Positions 11,157 through 20,901 of a stretch of 64,000 bases of DNA are shown piece by piece. The stretch is from Agarophyton chilense (lineage: Eukaryota; Rhodophyta; Florideophyceae; Gracilariales; Gracilariaceae): contig JARGXX010000007.1 in assembly GCA_030374765.1 (NCBI GenBank), positions 620,001-684,000 on the forward strand, read 5' to 3'. Both the position numbers and the translations under genes were made by a program. Position 1 is the first letter of the stretch. Each line of letters starts with the position of its first letter. A model generated the notes under the pieces. That model was given only the letters and a program-made list of their open reading frames with translations, was not told where the DNA came from and did no database searches.

Positions 11157-12737
11157 ATGATAAGAACGGATCCCTGCAAGCGCCGCCGCGATGGCCACCG
11201 TGAATTGCTCTTCGATCGATCGCTTCAACGGGTTCGCTGGGTCTCAGAGACAACCTTGGCTCGACCTGAAGTCCCAATAGGACTCGCCAAAGTAGCCACA
11301 TGGCTACGAGATGTCGCAGACATCGAAGAGTGCTTCCGCTCATACACATTCAGAGAGATGGCTAGCCATCCTTCATCGGACCTGACCGTGTGGGGTCGCC
11401 GTCACTTCTTGCGGCTGCTAATCGAACGACGAGCGCGTCTTGCCGCGTTCCGCCGCTTAATTTCCGAGGACTTCATCGGCCGGGTAGACATCGAGTTCTA
11501 CCGACGTCCGGCGGATGAGCCGTACGTAGCGAGGACGCTACGCGAAAGCTTCCTGAACAGAATTGAAAGTTGGGCGGACGACCGCCCTCTGGTTCACAAG
11601 CTTTGCTTGCCTTTCCCGTACCTCTGCGAGGATGCTGAGGGGATTCCCTGGCTGACCACCTTCGAGGAAGTCCACAACGGCATGGGTGCCGAGGAGATTG
11701 AGCGCATCCTACGGAATCCGAAAATACTCCGGGTGCTGCCTCCGACGGTCATCCGTGACAACGGAGCCAATTGGGTCCTCGACCCCTGTAGGCGCGATGC
11801 GTCAGGCGACTTTGTCGCAAGGGTACTACCTCCGATGGACGTTTGGCTCGACCAAATCATGACGTACACGCCACATTCTTGGCGACAATTCGAGCGCATG
11901 CGCCGCCATAAGTACCAGGTTCTGGTAGCCTACCACCAAGTCGAGGTCGACTGCTTCCAGAAAGATGTCATCCGCGACATATCATGGCCTTTGCCATCGT
12001 GGTGGGAGGAAGTTGAAGTCCCCTACGGGTTCTTCAACGAAATTCCGCCGGTAGTCGTCTACCGTGGCTCATACTTCACCACGTATCCTGTATACCAAAC
12101 AGTGCTCCGCACTGAATGGGCCTGCTCGGTGGCACGCCATCTCATCTATGAGGCCCGCGCGGGTCGCTTATGGTGGATCCCTCCAACGGTACGCAAGGAC
12201 ATAAGAGATCTTAATCTCACTGGCGTCGAGCCCGATCTGGCTGATGACGAGCGACGCAACGCCGAAGCGAAGAGTCTGGAGACTCTACTAGAATTTATCG
12301 ACAAGACCTGGTGGTCTTCTCTTCCAAAAGACGGGGTGGTTCCTGACTTCTCTGCGACGCCACGCGTCCGAATGTGTGGCGCAATGCGCCCTGCCCACAA
12401 CGATGGAGCAACTCCAGTGCATCGCGGCTGTGATTGGGTTGTCTTCAACCCAGTCCTTTGCACTTTGGACATTCCAGAACAATACCTATTCATCCATGAC
12501 CAAGGAGGCAACCTCGTTGTGGAGAATCCGCGGGCGGACTTCATCGCTCCTCTCTCTGTAGGCCGGGTATCTACCTCGTCGAACTCGACGAAATCGGTAC
12601 GCCTTGCAGAATGGCGTCGCCAACAACTAGCGAAGCTAGCCTCCGAACCGAAGGATGTCGACATGGTCGACCAACCGTTGGTTAAACGGCCAAAACTTGG
12701 ATTGGTGCCCGCACCGCCAAATGAGCTTGCAAAATAG
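11157..12737 (+). CDS. Antisense protein of Gypsy-1, left copy
   Basis: A 526-codon frame from ATG, on the strand opposite gag-pol, in the gap between pol and the 3' LTR. The protein is basic and Trp/Arg-rich, with no signal peptide or membrane segment, so it does not look like an envelope. Ordered motifs shared with Gypsy-2 and Gypsy-3 are PPVVVYRGSY (297-306), a VL-x2-EWA run (316-322), GRLWWIPPTVRKDIRDL (336-352), a Leu-rich acidic helix (about 370-386) and DWVVFNP (426-432). A basic KRPKL near 510 could be a nuclear signal. It stops at TAG (12735-12737), but the same frame stays open for 69 more codons with a Leu/Ala helix (LLDALKAYGVTSLAQLQARM) that resembles the C-terminal motif of the relatives, so the TAG may be premature or read through. 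Function unknown. Confidence 0.8.
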   Translation: MIRTDPCKRRRDGHRELLFDRSLQRVRWVSETTLARPEVPIGLAKVATWLRDVADIEECFRSYTFREMASHPSSDLTVWGRRHFLRLLIERRARLAAFRRLISEDFIGRVDIEFYRRPADEPYVARTLRESFLNRIESWADDRPLVHKLCLPFPYLCEDAEGIPWLTTFEEVHNGMGAEEIERILRNPKILRVLPPTVIRDNGANWVLDPCRRDASGDFVARVLPPMDVWLDQIMTYTPHSWRQFERMRRHKYQVLVAYHQVEVDCFQKDVIRDISWPLPSWWEEVEVPYGFFNEIPPVVVYRGSYFTTYPVYQTVLRTEWACSVARHLIYEARAGRLWWIPPTVRKDIRDLNLTGVEPDLADDERRNAEAKSLETLLEFIDKTWWSSLPKDGVVPDFSATPRVRMCGAMRPAHNDGATPVHRGCDWVVFNPVLCTLDIPEQYLFIHDQGGNLVVENPRADFIAPLSVGRVSTSSNSTKSVRLAEWRRQQLAKLASEPKDVDMVDQPLVKRPKLGLVPAPPNELAK

Positions 12738-13151
12738 AACTCCGCTGCAGCTCTACTGGATGCCCTCAAGGCCTACGGGGTGACGAGCCTTGCTCAACTC
12801 CAGGCCAGGATGGCCAACAACCCTTCGTCAACGCCGGGACCTGCTGCAGTAGCCGCACCAACCACTTCGACTACGGGGCTATCCCTGATATCAGCAGCAC
12901 TGCCCTGCCTGCAGGGCCGTCGACGGCCCCTGGGGACGAACTCCTAGATAGTGAGGAGGAATTATCTCAAGTGTAGCTGTCCAAACCTTCTTTTCATAAA
13001 ACAAATGCGTTCCCTTGAACACGTGCTTGCCTCCTTTGCTCTATCATTCCAGTAGGTTAGCCATCTAGCGAATGTGTTGGGATTGGTACGGGCTCTGCTC
13101 CAGCCGCAATAGCGGGGAGCCCGCACAGGTCCAACCGTTTCAGTGTTGTTT
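12738..13151 (+). other. Tail region between antisense gene and pol
   Basis: The first 207 bases continue the antisense frame past its TAG to a stop at 12945-12947. A second frame from about 12880 ends with an acidic tail (DELLDSEEELSQV), so one frameshift plus the TAG may separate the 526-residue protein from its original C-terminus. The rest is a non-coding convergent gap before the pol stop. The same holds at 22483-22896. Confidence 0.5.
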
Positions 13152-16100
13152 TTACACTTGCGAGTTTGCCTCAGCGGGTTCCACTAGGTCATGAGTGGAG
13201 CCATGGTTAGCTCGCAGAAGTATCTCATCCCGGTCGGGGACGCTGATCTTCCGTCGTTGGCAGTAGCGAGCCACAAGGTTCCACGGCAGGCTATCAGCGG
13301 TGTGGAAGGTGTCTTCCTCTGCTGTATATCCGAGCCACCGAACTTTGTACTCGCGGTTCTCCGCCGCTCCCTGGGTATGACCCACTATCTTGTCTATGAC
13401 GCTTTCGTCATCTCCCGTCACCGCGGGGGGCTTAGACGCCCCAATGACCACGTGGTCCAAGTTATGACGCTCCTCGAGTCCTTCGTTCTCAATAAGAACC
13501 GTGTGGTTTTCCTCGTCACCGCTGATGACCTTGTAAGGTCCAACGAGCTTTCGTCTCAATTTACTGGAGATCTTCTCACCTGGAACCTCTGGCTCCCTAG
13601 GGTCTAAGTGCCTCCGCAGGTACACATACGTACCGGGTTCCGGCATTCGCTTCTCAACGACGCGAGCATCGTACCGCTGCTTGTAGCGTTGCTGCGCTTT
13701 AGTTAAGGCACCGGTCGCGCGCGACAGCAGTTGACGCAGCTGTGTCAAAAACTGCATCTTAATCTCGCGAGGAGCCTTCCCCTTTAGGGTTCCGTGTCTC
13801 TGTAGAGCCAGCGGCTCCGGGGCGGTAACGAGTACCAACTCGAACGGGGAATGGCCGGTGCTAGAATGGACTTGTGTATTGTACCCAAAGGTCAGCGCAT
13901 CGCTGTAAAGGTCCCAGTTGTGCTGATGCTCAGCAACATAATGCCTCAAGGCAGACAACATGGTTCGGTTGAACCTCTCGACTTGACCGTTGGTCTGCGG
14001 ATGGTACGTAGACGTGAAGAGGTTCTTGATGCCAAGGATTTGGCAAGCGCTCTGAAAGAACTTCGAGGCGAAGTTAGATCCATTGTCCGACAGGAAAGTG
14101 ACGGGTGGTCCGTACACAAACACCCAATGGGTGCAGAACGCCCTTGCAATTGCGAACGCATCGGTGTTCGAAAAAGGGATGGTCTTCGTCAACTTTGTGA
14201 AGCGGTCACAGATCACCAGCAAGTAACGATTACCTCTACTCGTAGTCTGAAGTGGCCCCAGGATGTCGATCGCGACACTTTCCAGCGGTGCGGTCGCCGG
14301 GAACAGCTTCAATCGGGAGCTTTTTCTCACAAGAGAAATCCTCTCCTTTACACACGAGTCACACTCGTTGACCAAACGGTACACATCGGCGGCCATGCTT
14401 GGCCAGTTATAGCGTCGACGCATCGTGGCGTACATCCTTCGTCCTCCCGGGTGTCCTGCGACACGAGGGTAATGATGCATATGCATCACGCGCTCCCTTA
14501 GCGATTTTGGTGTGAGCACCTGCTCCCTTTGATCTATTCTAGCTTTGCAGACTAATAGTCCATCGTGGTCCGTGTACACACGGCATTTGGGGTCATGGAG
14601 AGATCGTTCTCTCATGTCCTCACAGAATGAGTCCGTGGCTTGCTCGGCGAGCAATTCTTCTAGCGAAACCGCCGTCAGCTCATGTTCTTCAACGTCGAGG
14701 GCGGCATCCCAAGGATGCGAGGCATTGCAGAACGTGATGCTCGGGCCTGTAACCTCCGGCTCACACACAAAACAGGGTATGTCCTCTGAAGGTCTCATAG
14801 CGGTCTCACCATCTGTGGGTATGCGCGACAACGCATCGGCCGCTTGGTTTTCCGAGCCCTTCTTGTAAATGACTTCGTAATCATACTCTGCGAGGCGTAA
14901 CCTCCATCTAGTTAGGCGGCTATTCGCGTCGGAGTCCGACAATCCGAGAAGCCATCTCAAGGACTGGTGGTCGCTGATCACTGTGAAGTGCGTGCGCTCT
15001 AAGTAAGGCCGTAATATGGTCAGCGCCCACACAACTGCGAGACATTCTCGCTCCGTAGTGGAGTATCTCCTCTCAGTGGCGGACAAGGTCCGGCTCCAAT
15101 ACCCAACTGGATGACGGATTTCGTTATGAACTTGCGTCAAGACGCAACGAATCTGGCCAGCACTGGCATCGGTCTCCACCGTAAACGGGCGGTCTGCCCT
15201 TGGTAGCTTTAACACTGGCGCGTGCGTCAGTGCTTGCTTAAGCATTTCGAACGCTTCTAAGTGCTCAGCTGTGAGCTGCGGCAATCGAGGTGAAACCTCT
15301 TTCTTCGTAAGCTCCGTCAGCGGTGCAGCAACTTTCGCGAAATTTCGCACAAAACGTCGGTAGACGTTGCACATTCCGAGAAAGGATCGAACTTCAGTCT
15401 GCGTCGCAGGTGGTCGCACCTTCTGGAGAGCCTCAAGGTTCTTCGTGGCAACTTCCAACAGGCCCGGTTTGATTACGTGGCCAAGGTAATCTACTGACCT
15501 CCGAAAGAAGTGACACTTCTTCAACTTCAGGGTTAACCCTGCGTTTCTGAGAACAGTGAGTATCTCGTCCACATGTCGTATGTGCTCGTCCGCATTTTTG
15601 GAGAAGATGATGACATCATCAATATACACCAGGCAACATTGCCATTTGAATCCTGCTAGCAGGATATCCACGATTCTCTGGAACGTTGTTGGGGCGTTGC
15701 AAAGCCCAAAGGGCATACTAGTGAACCTATAGGTCCCTGCGTGACACGTGAACGTGGTTTTGTCCTGATCTCCAGGTGCGACGGACAGTTGCCAATACCC
15801 GCTATTGCAATCTAGCGTGGTAAAGAACTGGGCCTCGCCCAAGCTGTCAAGACATTCGTCTATGCGGGGTAGGGGATAGGTATCCTTCACGGTAAAGGCG
15901 TTGAGACGCCTATAATCTACGCAGAAGCGTAGGCTTCCGTCGGGTTTCGGAACAAAGACAACTGGGCTTGCCCATTCTGATCTGGCCGGTTCGATGACAC
16001 CTGCATCAAGCATACGCTTAACTTCGGCGAACTCGTGTTCTCTAATCTTCGGTCCAGCTCGATAAGGCTGCGAGTGAACAGGGGTTGCCCCTGACATCAA

Positions 16101-17039
16101 CTTGATCCAATGAGGAGGTCCTCGAATCTCTCCAAGCTTACCGCTCCACATGTCTTCATGCTTACCAAGCATCTCTTTAACGGCACGCTGCATCTTTGGC
16201 GAGATCTCCGAGAGATCTATCGAGTCCAAGAGGCTTGTTGGAGGCTCGGTCGTCCGCGACTCTCTAGTGTCACATGCCGTGTGTGGCCTGAGGTTTCCGG
16301 GTTCCGGTTCCTCGGGTTGTTGGTCGTGCAGGATTGCGTAGATGTCTGACGGGCGCTGCGGAACAGCACGACCAAGGACTTGTCCTTTACAAAGCGTCAC
16401 TTCGTGACGAGCGAAGTTGGGGACAATAACTCTGAACGGTCTGTTGCTGCGAACGTTCGCGACGCCATTCGCCAGATGAACGCGATATTTGTCGAAGAGC
16501 TTCTCTTCTGCCTGGAGGAAGAAACTTCCTCCATCGGCGCACCTCGCCAAGACGATGGTTTCAGAGCTAGGAGAAAGGGCTATCTTCCGTGCGACGTGAA
16601 TACGTCTGCGATGGTAGAAGGGGTCCTTCTTTAGCTTCTTTCCCTCACCCTTCGGTGGAGTGCGACGCCAATCAGATGCGGGTCGTCGGTATATCGGAAC
16701 AGATGAGTAGTTACTCATATATAGGGTCCCCCTCTTAGGGTGGATAGCGTCAACATGCTTATCGATGAAATCACATCCTAGGATCACGTCTGTACTCAGA
16801 CGTTCGGCGACCAGGAATGGCACGCGTGCCAGATAATCCCCGATGCGGATGGTTAGCACGGTGGTGCCGCGTATTTTGAGGGCATGCCCTCCTGCGTCGT
16901 TAAGTCCGAGGGACTTCTGAGCGGGTGCCAATGGGGTTATCCTCAACCCCAGAACTGCATCCTGGTGGATGAGGTTGGGAGCGGCCCCTGTATCCAATAC
17001 GTATAAAACCTCCATGGCATTGTCTTTGGTAAAGCCCAC
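13152..17039 (-). CDS. pol: Gypsy-1 Pol, left copy: protease-RT-RNase H-integrase-chromodomain
   Basis: A 1295-codon intact frame. Protease: DTG at 16-18 and VILGCDF at 85-91. Reverse transcriptase about 345-520 with D410 (TTLDCNSGYW) and YIDD at 472-475. RNase H: D624 (ETDAS), E665, D690 and D735 (ADALSR). Integrase: zinc finger H856/H863/C893/C896 and core D925, D985, E1021 (35 residues between the last two). A GPY/F-like module is near 1165 and a chromodomain at about 1213-1262 (EYKVRWLGYTAEEDTF), which in chromoviruses steers integration to modified chromatin. All catalytic residues are kept. The first listed codon is GTG; the frame is open from 17216, so Pol is probably made as a Gag-Pol fusion. 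Confidence 0.95.
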   Translation of the reverse strand: MGFTKDNAMEVLYVLDTGAAPNLIHQDAVLGLRITPLAPAQKSLGLNDAGGHALKIRGTTVLTIRIGDYLARVPFLVAERLSTDVILGCDFIDKHVDAIHPKRGTLYMSNYSSVPIYRRPASDWRRTPPKGEGKKLKKDPFYHRRRIHVARKIALSPSSETIVLARCADGGSFFLQAEEKLFDKYRVHLANGVANVRSNRPFRVIVPNFARHEVTLCKGQVLGRAVPQRPSDIYAILHDQQPEEPEPGNLRPHTACDTRESRTTEPPTSLLDSIDLSEISPKMQRAVKEMLGKHEDMWSGKLGEIRGPPHWIKLMSGATPVHSQPYRAGPKIREHEFAEVKRMLDAGVIEPARSEWASPVVFVPKPDGSLRFCVDYRRLNAFTVKDTYPLPRIDECLDSLGEAQFFTTLDCNSGYWQLSVAPGDQDKTTFTCHAGTYRFTSMPFGLCNAPTTFQRIVDILLAGFKWQCCLVYIDDVIIFSKNADEHIRHVDEILTVLRNAGLTLKLKKCHFFRRSVDYLGHVIKPGLLEVATKNLEALQKVRPPATQTEVRSFLGMCNVYRRFVRNFAKVAAPLTELTKKEVSPRLPQLTAEHLEAFEMLKQALTHAPVLKLPRADRPFTVETDASAGQIRCVLTQVHNEIRHPVGYWSRTLSATERRYSTTERECLAVVWALTILRPYLERTHFTVISDHQSLRWLLGLSDSDANSRLTRWRLRLAEYDYEVIYKKGSENQAADALSRIPTDGETAMRPSEDIPCFVCEPEVTGPSITFCNASHPWDAALDVEEHELTAVSLEELLAEQATDSFCEDMRERSLHDPKCRVYTDHDGLLVCKARIDQREQVLTPKSLRERVMHMHHYPRVAGHPGGRRMYATMRRRYNWPSMAADVYRLVNECDSCVKERISLVRKSSRLKLFPATAPLESVAIDILGPLQTTSRGNRYLLVICDRFTKLTKTIPFSNTDAFAIARAFCTHWVFVYGPPVTFLSDNGSNFASKFFQSACQILGIKNLFTSTYHPQTNGQVERFNRTMLSALRHYVAEHQHNWDLYSDALTFGYNTQVHSSTGHSPFELVLVTAPEPLALQRHGTLKGKAPREIKMQFLTQLRQLLSRATGALTKAQQRYKQRYDARVVEKRMPEPGTYVYLRRHLDPREPEVPGEKISSKLRRKLVGPYKVISGDEENHTVLIENEGLEERHNLDHVVIGASKPPAVTGDDESVIDKIVGHTQGAAENREYKVRWLGYTAEEDTFHTADSLPWNLVARYCQRRKISVPDRDEILLRANHGSTHDLVEPAEANSQV

Positions 17040-17194
17040 ACGGGCTACAATTTTGTAGTTGAAGCGTCCTATTTTAAGGACGGGGTCCTGTTGCGGCGTA
17101 ACAACTTCCGCACACTTGTCTAATAGACACTTGGCAACGATTTCGTCACCTTCGTCTATGATATCCGGAGTCTTAGAAGAGGAGACTTGGGCCT

Positions 17195-17254
17195 CTAAGT
17201 CGGGGGGACGTTTCCCTCAGCTTGGGGCTCCGCGTTGTCCTTGCGAAGGACCTA
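17195..17254 (-). promoter_or_regulatory. Gag-Pol junction of Gypsy-1: amber codon, then a slippery C-run
   Basis: Gag ends at TAG (17252-17254). The same frame then reads on for 18 sense codons (VLRKDNAEPQAEGNVPPT) to another TAG. Inside it a run of six C (17202-17207) gives C-CCC-CCG in the Gag frame, a possible -1 slippery site that leads directly into the open Pol frame. Gag-Pol could thus be made by amber readthrough plus -1 slippage, or the first TAG is a mutation. The right copy (26940-26999) is identical. Confidence 0.4.
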
Positions 17255-19514
17255 GGGTTGCACGGACACCGCGCTAGGTCGTAGGGCCTGGTATCCTCTT
17301 CGTGGAGGCGTGAGTCCTGCCACGAAGTAGACCATCGCCGGCATCCTTGCCGCTATCTCTGGAGAGGCCTCCATTATACGCTGTCGAGCCTGCGCTCGCA
17401 TGGCCGGAGTGATCCACTCGCAATCAGCGACCACGTGGTCGGGATTGGCGCATAAGTAACAAGCTCCGTAAGCTTCGCGTCGCGGCGCATGCTGGCTCCG
17501 CTGGAGCCTTCGATCAACCCATCCAACGCGCTTGGGCTGCGCCCACTCCTCCATACGGGTGTTATAGTTTGACACTACCAGAAGCGCGGGGTCACTCTGT
17601 CCCAACGGGTCAGATTGCAGAAGGGTTTCCGCCTCTGTTGTGCTACAGCTGTAGCTTGGGTCCGTAGGCGGACCCTCTACATCGGTGCCGATATGCATTA
17701 TGGCGTCGTCGCCAAGATTACGGCCTGTCAGAGCCGTAACGGTGGAAAGGGTCGTACCCTCCAGTGACATCACCGGTGCCTTAGCCTGATACGGCTTAAC
17801 ATTCAACGGATGCCTGAGCGGTCGCGTCAGCCGTGACGTATGTCCATGAGACATAGCCAGTTCAACCACAGCGTCCAAGGTCGTAAATCGATCGCGGTGG
17901 AGCTGGCGGTCTCGTGTCACACACGAAGCGACGCTGGGCAAGAGCCCTTCGGATAAAGGAAGCAATTTGCTCTTCCTGTGAATAAACCCCACCAAGTTTC
18001 GAGAGCTTCAGGCGGACACGCTGTCCGAAAGACTGCTCAGTCTCACCAGCCCTCTGGCGTAGTAATCGGAGATCACGTACTAGATCCTGGATATACTCAT
18101 CCTTCGCGTAGCTGCGTAGCAGCCATTGGATAGCCTCTGGCCATGACTTGATTCCCGTGGAGAAATCGTCAATCGCGTCCACGTGCAAAGCACTGTCGTA
18201 CGCTATACGGGCATTACCCGTCAGGAAGTACGGGAGTACTAACTTTGCCATACCTTCGGAGATTCCGTTGTTATTGGCCTCGCGTTTGAACGCCGCTAAA
18301 AAGGTCAGGACTGACATAGGATCTGCTCCGTCGAACCGACGGTTCGCCATGGTGGTATTGAACCGCTTGACCATAGAAGCGACACGTCGCTTAACTTTCG
18401 AGCTCTCGCTTGTTGCTCGATTATCTAACCGATATGTCTTGTACGACAAGACTTTCTTGAAGCGGCTATTAGCAGGGTTAATCTCTGCGAGATTATGCTT
18501 CCGCAAGTCCGCACCGGACTCTGAGCTCGAGGATGATATATCATCCGTGGACGAAGATTCCGAACCGGATTTGCGCGTCACCTTAGAGCGTTTGCGCTCC
18601 TGCTTGGCTCTGGAAGCCCTGGGCTTGTGTGAGGGAACCTCACCTTCTGATGGAGAAGTACCATGCTTCATAAGGAAGGCCACCTGGCCTTGCAGGGCAG
18701 CTCGTTGGAACTCTAGGTCCTCGACCTTCTTGTCCAGGTTGACAATTCGAGTCTCCAGGCCCTGGAGCTCCTGTCCATTAGAAGTGACAACTCCTCGTTG
18801 TGTGGCTTGCAACACCTGGCGGGGTATCTCGACCGCAAGAAAAGATTGAAGGCGTTGTTGCAGCGCAGCTTGCTCTTTACCTACAACCTTTACAGTTAGT
18901 TCGGCGAGTCGAGCTTCGAGGGATTCTCTCCAACTCCGCTCAGCCTCGTTAACCTGCTGGGTCACGAGCCTGGGCACGAGGTCTACGACCTCGGCAACGA
19001 CGAGCTGTCGGACTTGCACCGGTACTACGTCCATTGGAAGTCTTGGGGATGGAGTTTCATCCACGTTGATGGGAATTCCTCCCGAGGGTGGGGCATGAAG
19101 ACCTTTTTCAGAGGGAAACACCTTACTGGGACGAACGGTATCAGTCGTCGTAGACTGTTTCACTGGGGGGTCCAGCCTCGGTAAGGGAAGGGGAGTGAAC
19201 TCCACCCTAGGCAAGGTAGCAAGAGCTACCGATGGTGTGTTCACTGGCACACTAGGACCTGCAGGTCCGGAGGAAGAAGGTTCTTCCACGACTGGGGAGG
19301 GTGAGGAGGCTGCATCTCTCACAGTCGCTGACTGCACCTCCCCGGGCGTCGGGACATGGGCTAACTGGGCAACTCGGAAAAGTTTCGGGGGTTTGCTTCC
19401 GCTGAGTGCTGAGGCGTTGTTCTGTGTAGAACTAGCCTCTCGACCACTGACCGAAACGGACTGATTGTCGTTCGAAGTCGAACGCCTGAAGGAAGCACCT
19501 GATCGAGTGCTCAT
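17252..19514 (-). pseudogene. gag: Gypsy-1 Gag, left copy, with a frameshift before the zinc knuckle
   Basis: Frame one (19514-17862, 550 codons) starts at ATG MSTRSGASFR and has a Pro/Ser-rich N-terminus, a coiled coil (about 195-285), a Ser/Asp-rich stretch (318-335) and the capsid domain (about 350-525; RFDGADPMSVLTFLAAFK, LPYFLTGNARIAYD). Frame two (17995-17252) carries the CCHC nucleocapsid knuckle CYLCANPDHVVADC. Comparison with Gypsy-3 Gag shows the text switching from frame one to frame two near IRRAL (about 17940), a +1 shift at GCT-CTT-G-CCC. It could be a simple indel or a Ty1-like CTT slip; an indel is likelier, as Gypsy-3 shifts elsewhere and in the other direction. Confidence 0.85.
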
Positions 19515-19596
19515 GACTGGGTCCGGGTGACGACCTGGGCAAAAAGACGAGTATCTCCTTGAATTTGAAGAAGTGAGACTGCGTAGTCTCTTGTGT

Positions 19597-19614
19597 TTCT
19601 AAGTCGGGAGACCA
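19597..19614 (-). other. Gypsy-1 primer-binding site, left unit
   Basis: On the minus strand TGGTCTCCCGACTTAGAA begins four bases inside the LTR. It would pair with a tRNA ending TTCTAAGTCGGGAGACCA. I cannot name that tRNA. The same site is present in Gypsy-2 and Gypsy-3. Confidence 0.8.
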
Positions 19615-19618
19615 GAAA

Positions 19619-20797
19619 TGTAACACAATGCGCTACTCGGGAGACCAGCCGCGGGCGGCGAGAGCTACACACAGGCAGAGCCTGGAAAGCCGGGGTCGGC
19701 TTTCTGGCCCTAGAGTCCTCAACGACTCAAGAGAGGCGTCGTCTCACAGGCGGGGAGTGTCGACTAGGCACAGACTCCTATCGTTCCACAGGAGCTCTTG
19801 GCGTCCTGAAGACGTGCTCGGAGTGGTGTCGATCCGACACGAACCGAAGTGATCGGCCTGGATATACGCCGCGTATGACGAGTAGCCGGGGCGAGCCCCG
19901 GGATTATACCAGAGCCCGGACGAGCGCCACGACCCCAACGTTGGCAACGACGCACTAACCACTTCACCCAACGGGTGGCGATAACAAAGCAGGGCAAGCC
20001 CTGAGATTGTACCAGCGCTCAGACGAGAGCGTCTGCTTGGCTATGCCGACTGGCGCCACAAAGTGGTAATCACTCACACCCAACGGGTGACGATAACAAA
20101 GCAGGGCAAGCCCTGGGATTGAACCAGCGCCCAGACGAATGCGCCTGCCTGGCTTTACCAGCTGCACCTGGAAGTGATACTCACTTATCCGAGGCTCCCG
20201 ATCCACACCTCGGTATCCAACGGATACGGGTCTACAATCTGCTCGGGCAATAGAACTGCCAGCGGTCCAATAGACCGAGCGAAAGTGCAATGCGCCACGC
20301 GGCGACCGATGGCCGTGAGGGCAAGAACTGGACGGGGAGTTCTCGATAGGCTAAAACGCGAGAGATACCTCTGCAGCAGTTGATCAGACTGCTGCCTGTC
20401 TTGTCGGCGTCGACTGGGAACGAAGGTCTGATAACCCTATAGTCTCAAGACACGAACTAGTAGTTCGGAGGCGTCTCTCCCGTCCTCGACTTTACTTCGG
20501 TCTAGCTCCCGGCGACCCGGCGCTCAAGTAACGCCGGCCGCTTAGCAGTTAGACATTACGATAGATTACAACTATTAAATACAATTAAAAATTACAAGGC
20601 AGCAGTGCAGAGCACTGTATGGTGCCAACCACACGAACTAGCTGCCGGCCATTGCCACACGTATGACACCTTGCGCCATGCACGGTATTCCATCCTGGCA
20701 GTGTGCCAGCTATTACGGCGTCGTCACTGCTTAGTGTAAGGAGGTCGGAGGAAGGTGGCTACTTGTCCTCAATAAGGGCCCGGCGTGTTGCGTCACA
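19619..20797 (-). repeat. Gypsy-1 LTR 2 (middle, chimeric LTR)
   Basis: 1179 bp. At 10 diagnostic sites from 19625 to 19956 it matches LTR 3 and not LTR 1; at 11 sites from 20250 to 20770 it matches LTR 1 and not LTR 3. One base is private (20553). The switch lies between 19957 and 20249. This is the expected product of unequal recombination between a 3' LTR and a 5' LTR. Confidence 0.95.
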
Positions 20798-20809
20798 TCA
20801 CCCCCTTCT
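20798..20809 (-). other. Gypsy-1 polypurine tract, right unit
   Basis: Identical to 11053-11064: AGAAGGGGGTGA on the minus strand beside the middle LTR. Confidence 0.8.
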
Positions 20810-20901
20810 CAGCTTGTAGCGTCCCCGCTACAGCCAAGAGTGATCCCGATCACAAGACAGCACAGCATCGCTGATATTGCTTCAACTGTGCCACGCACAG
20901 T

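Noticed and set aside
11157-12737. The antisense protein as a retroviral-type envelope, because it occupies the env position.
   Set aside because: It is on the opposite strand and shows no signal peptide, membrane segment or Cys pattern of an envelope protein.
13191-16634. Long plus-strand frames opposite Gypsy-1 pol (for example 13851-14501).
   Set aside because: They are shadows of the pol frame with no domain, no match in the other chromoviruses and composition set by the minus strand.
17862-17995. Programmed +1 frameshift at GCT-CTT-G in Gypsy-1 Gag, as in Ty1.
   Set aside because: Gypsy-3 Gag shifts at a different place and by -1, and the shift would lie inside the capsid, not at the gag-pol border. 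Both Gypsy-1 copies share it only because one was copied from the other. An old indel is simpler, though not excluded.
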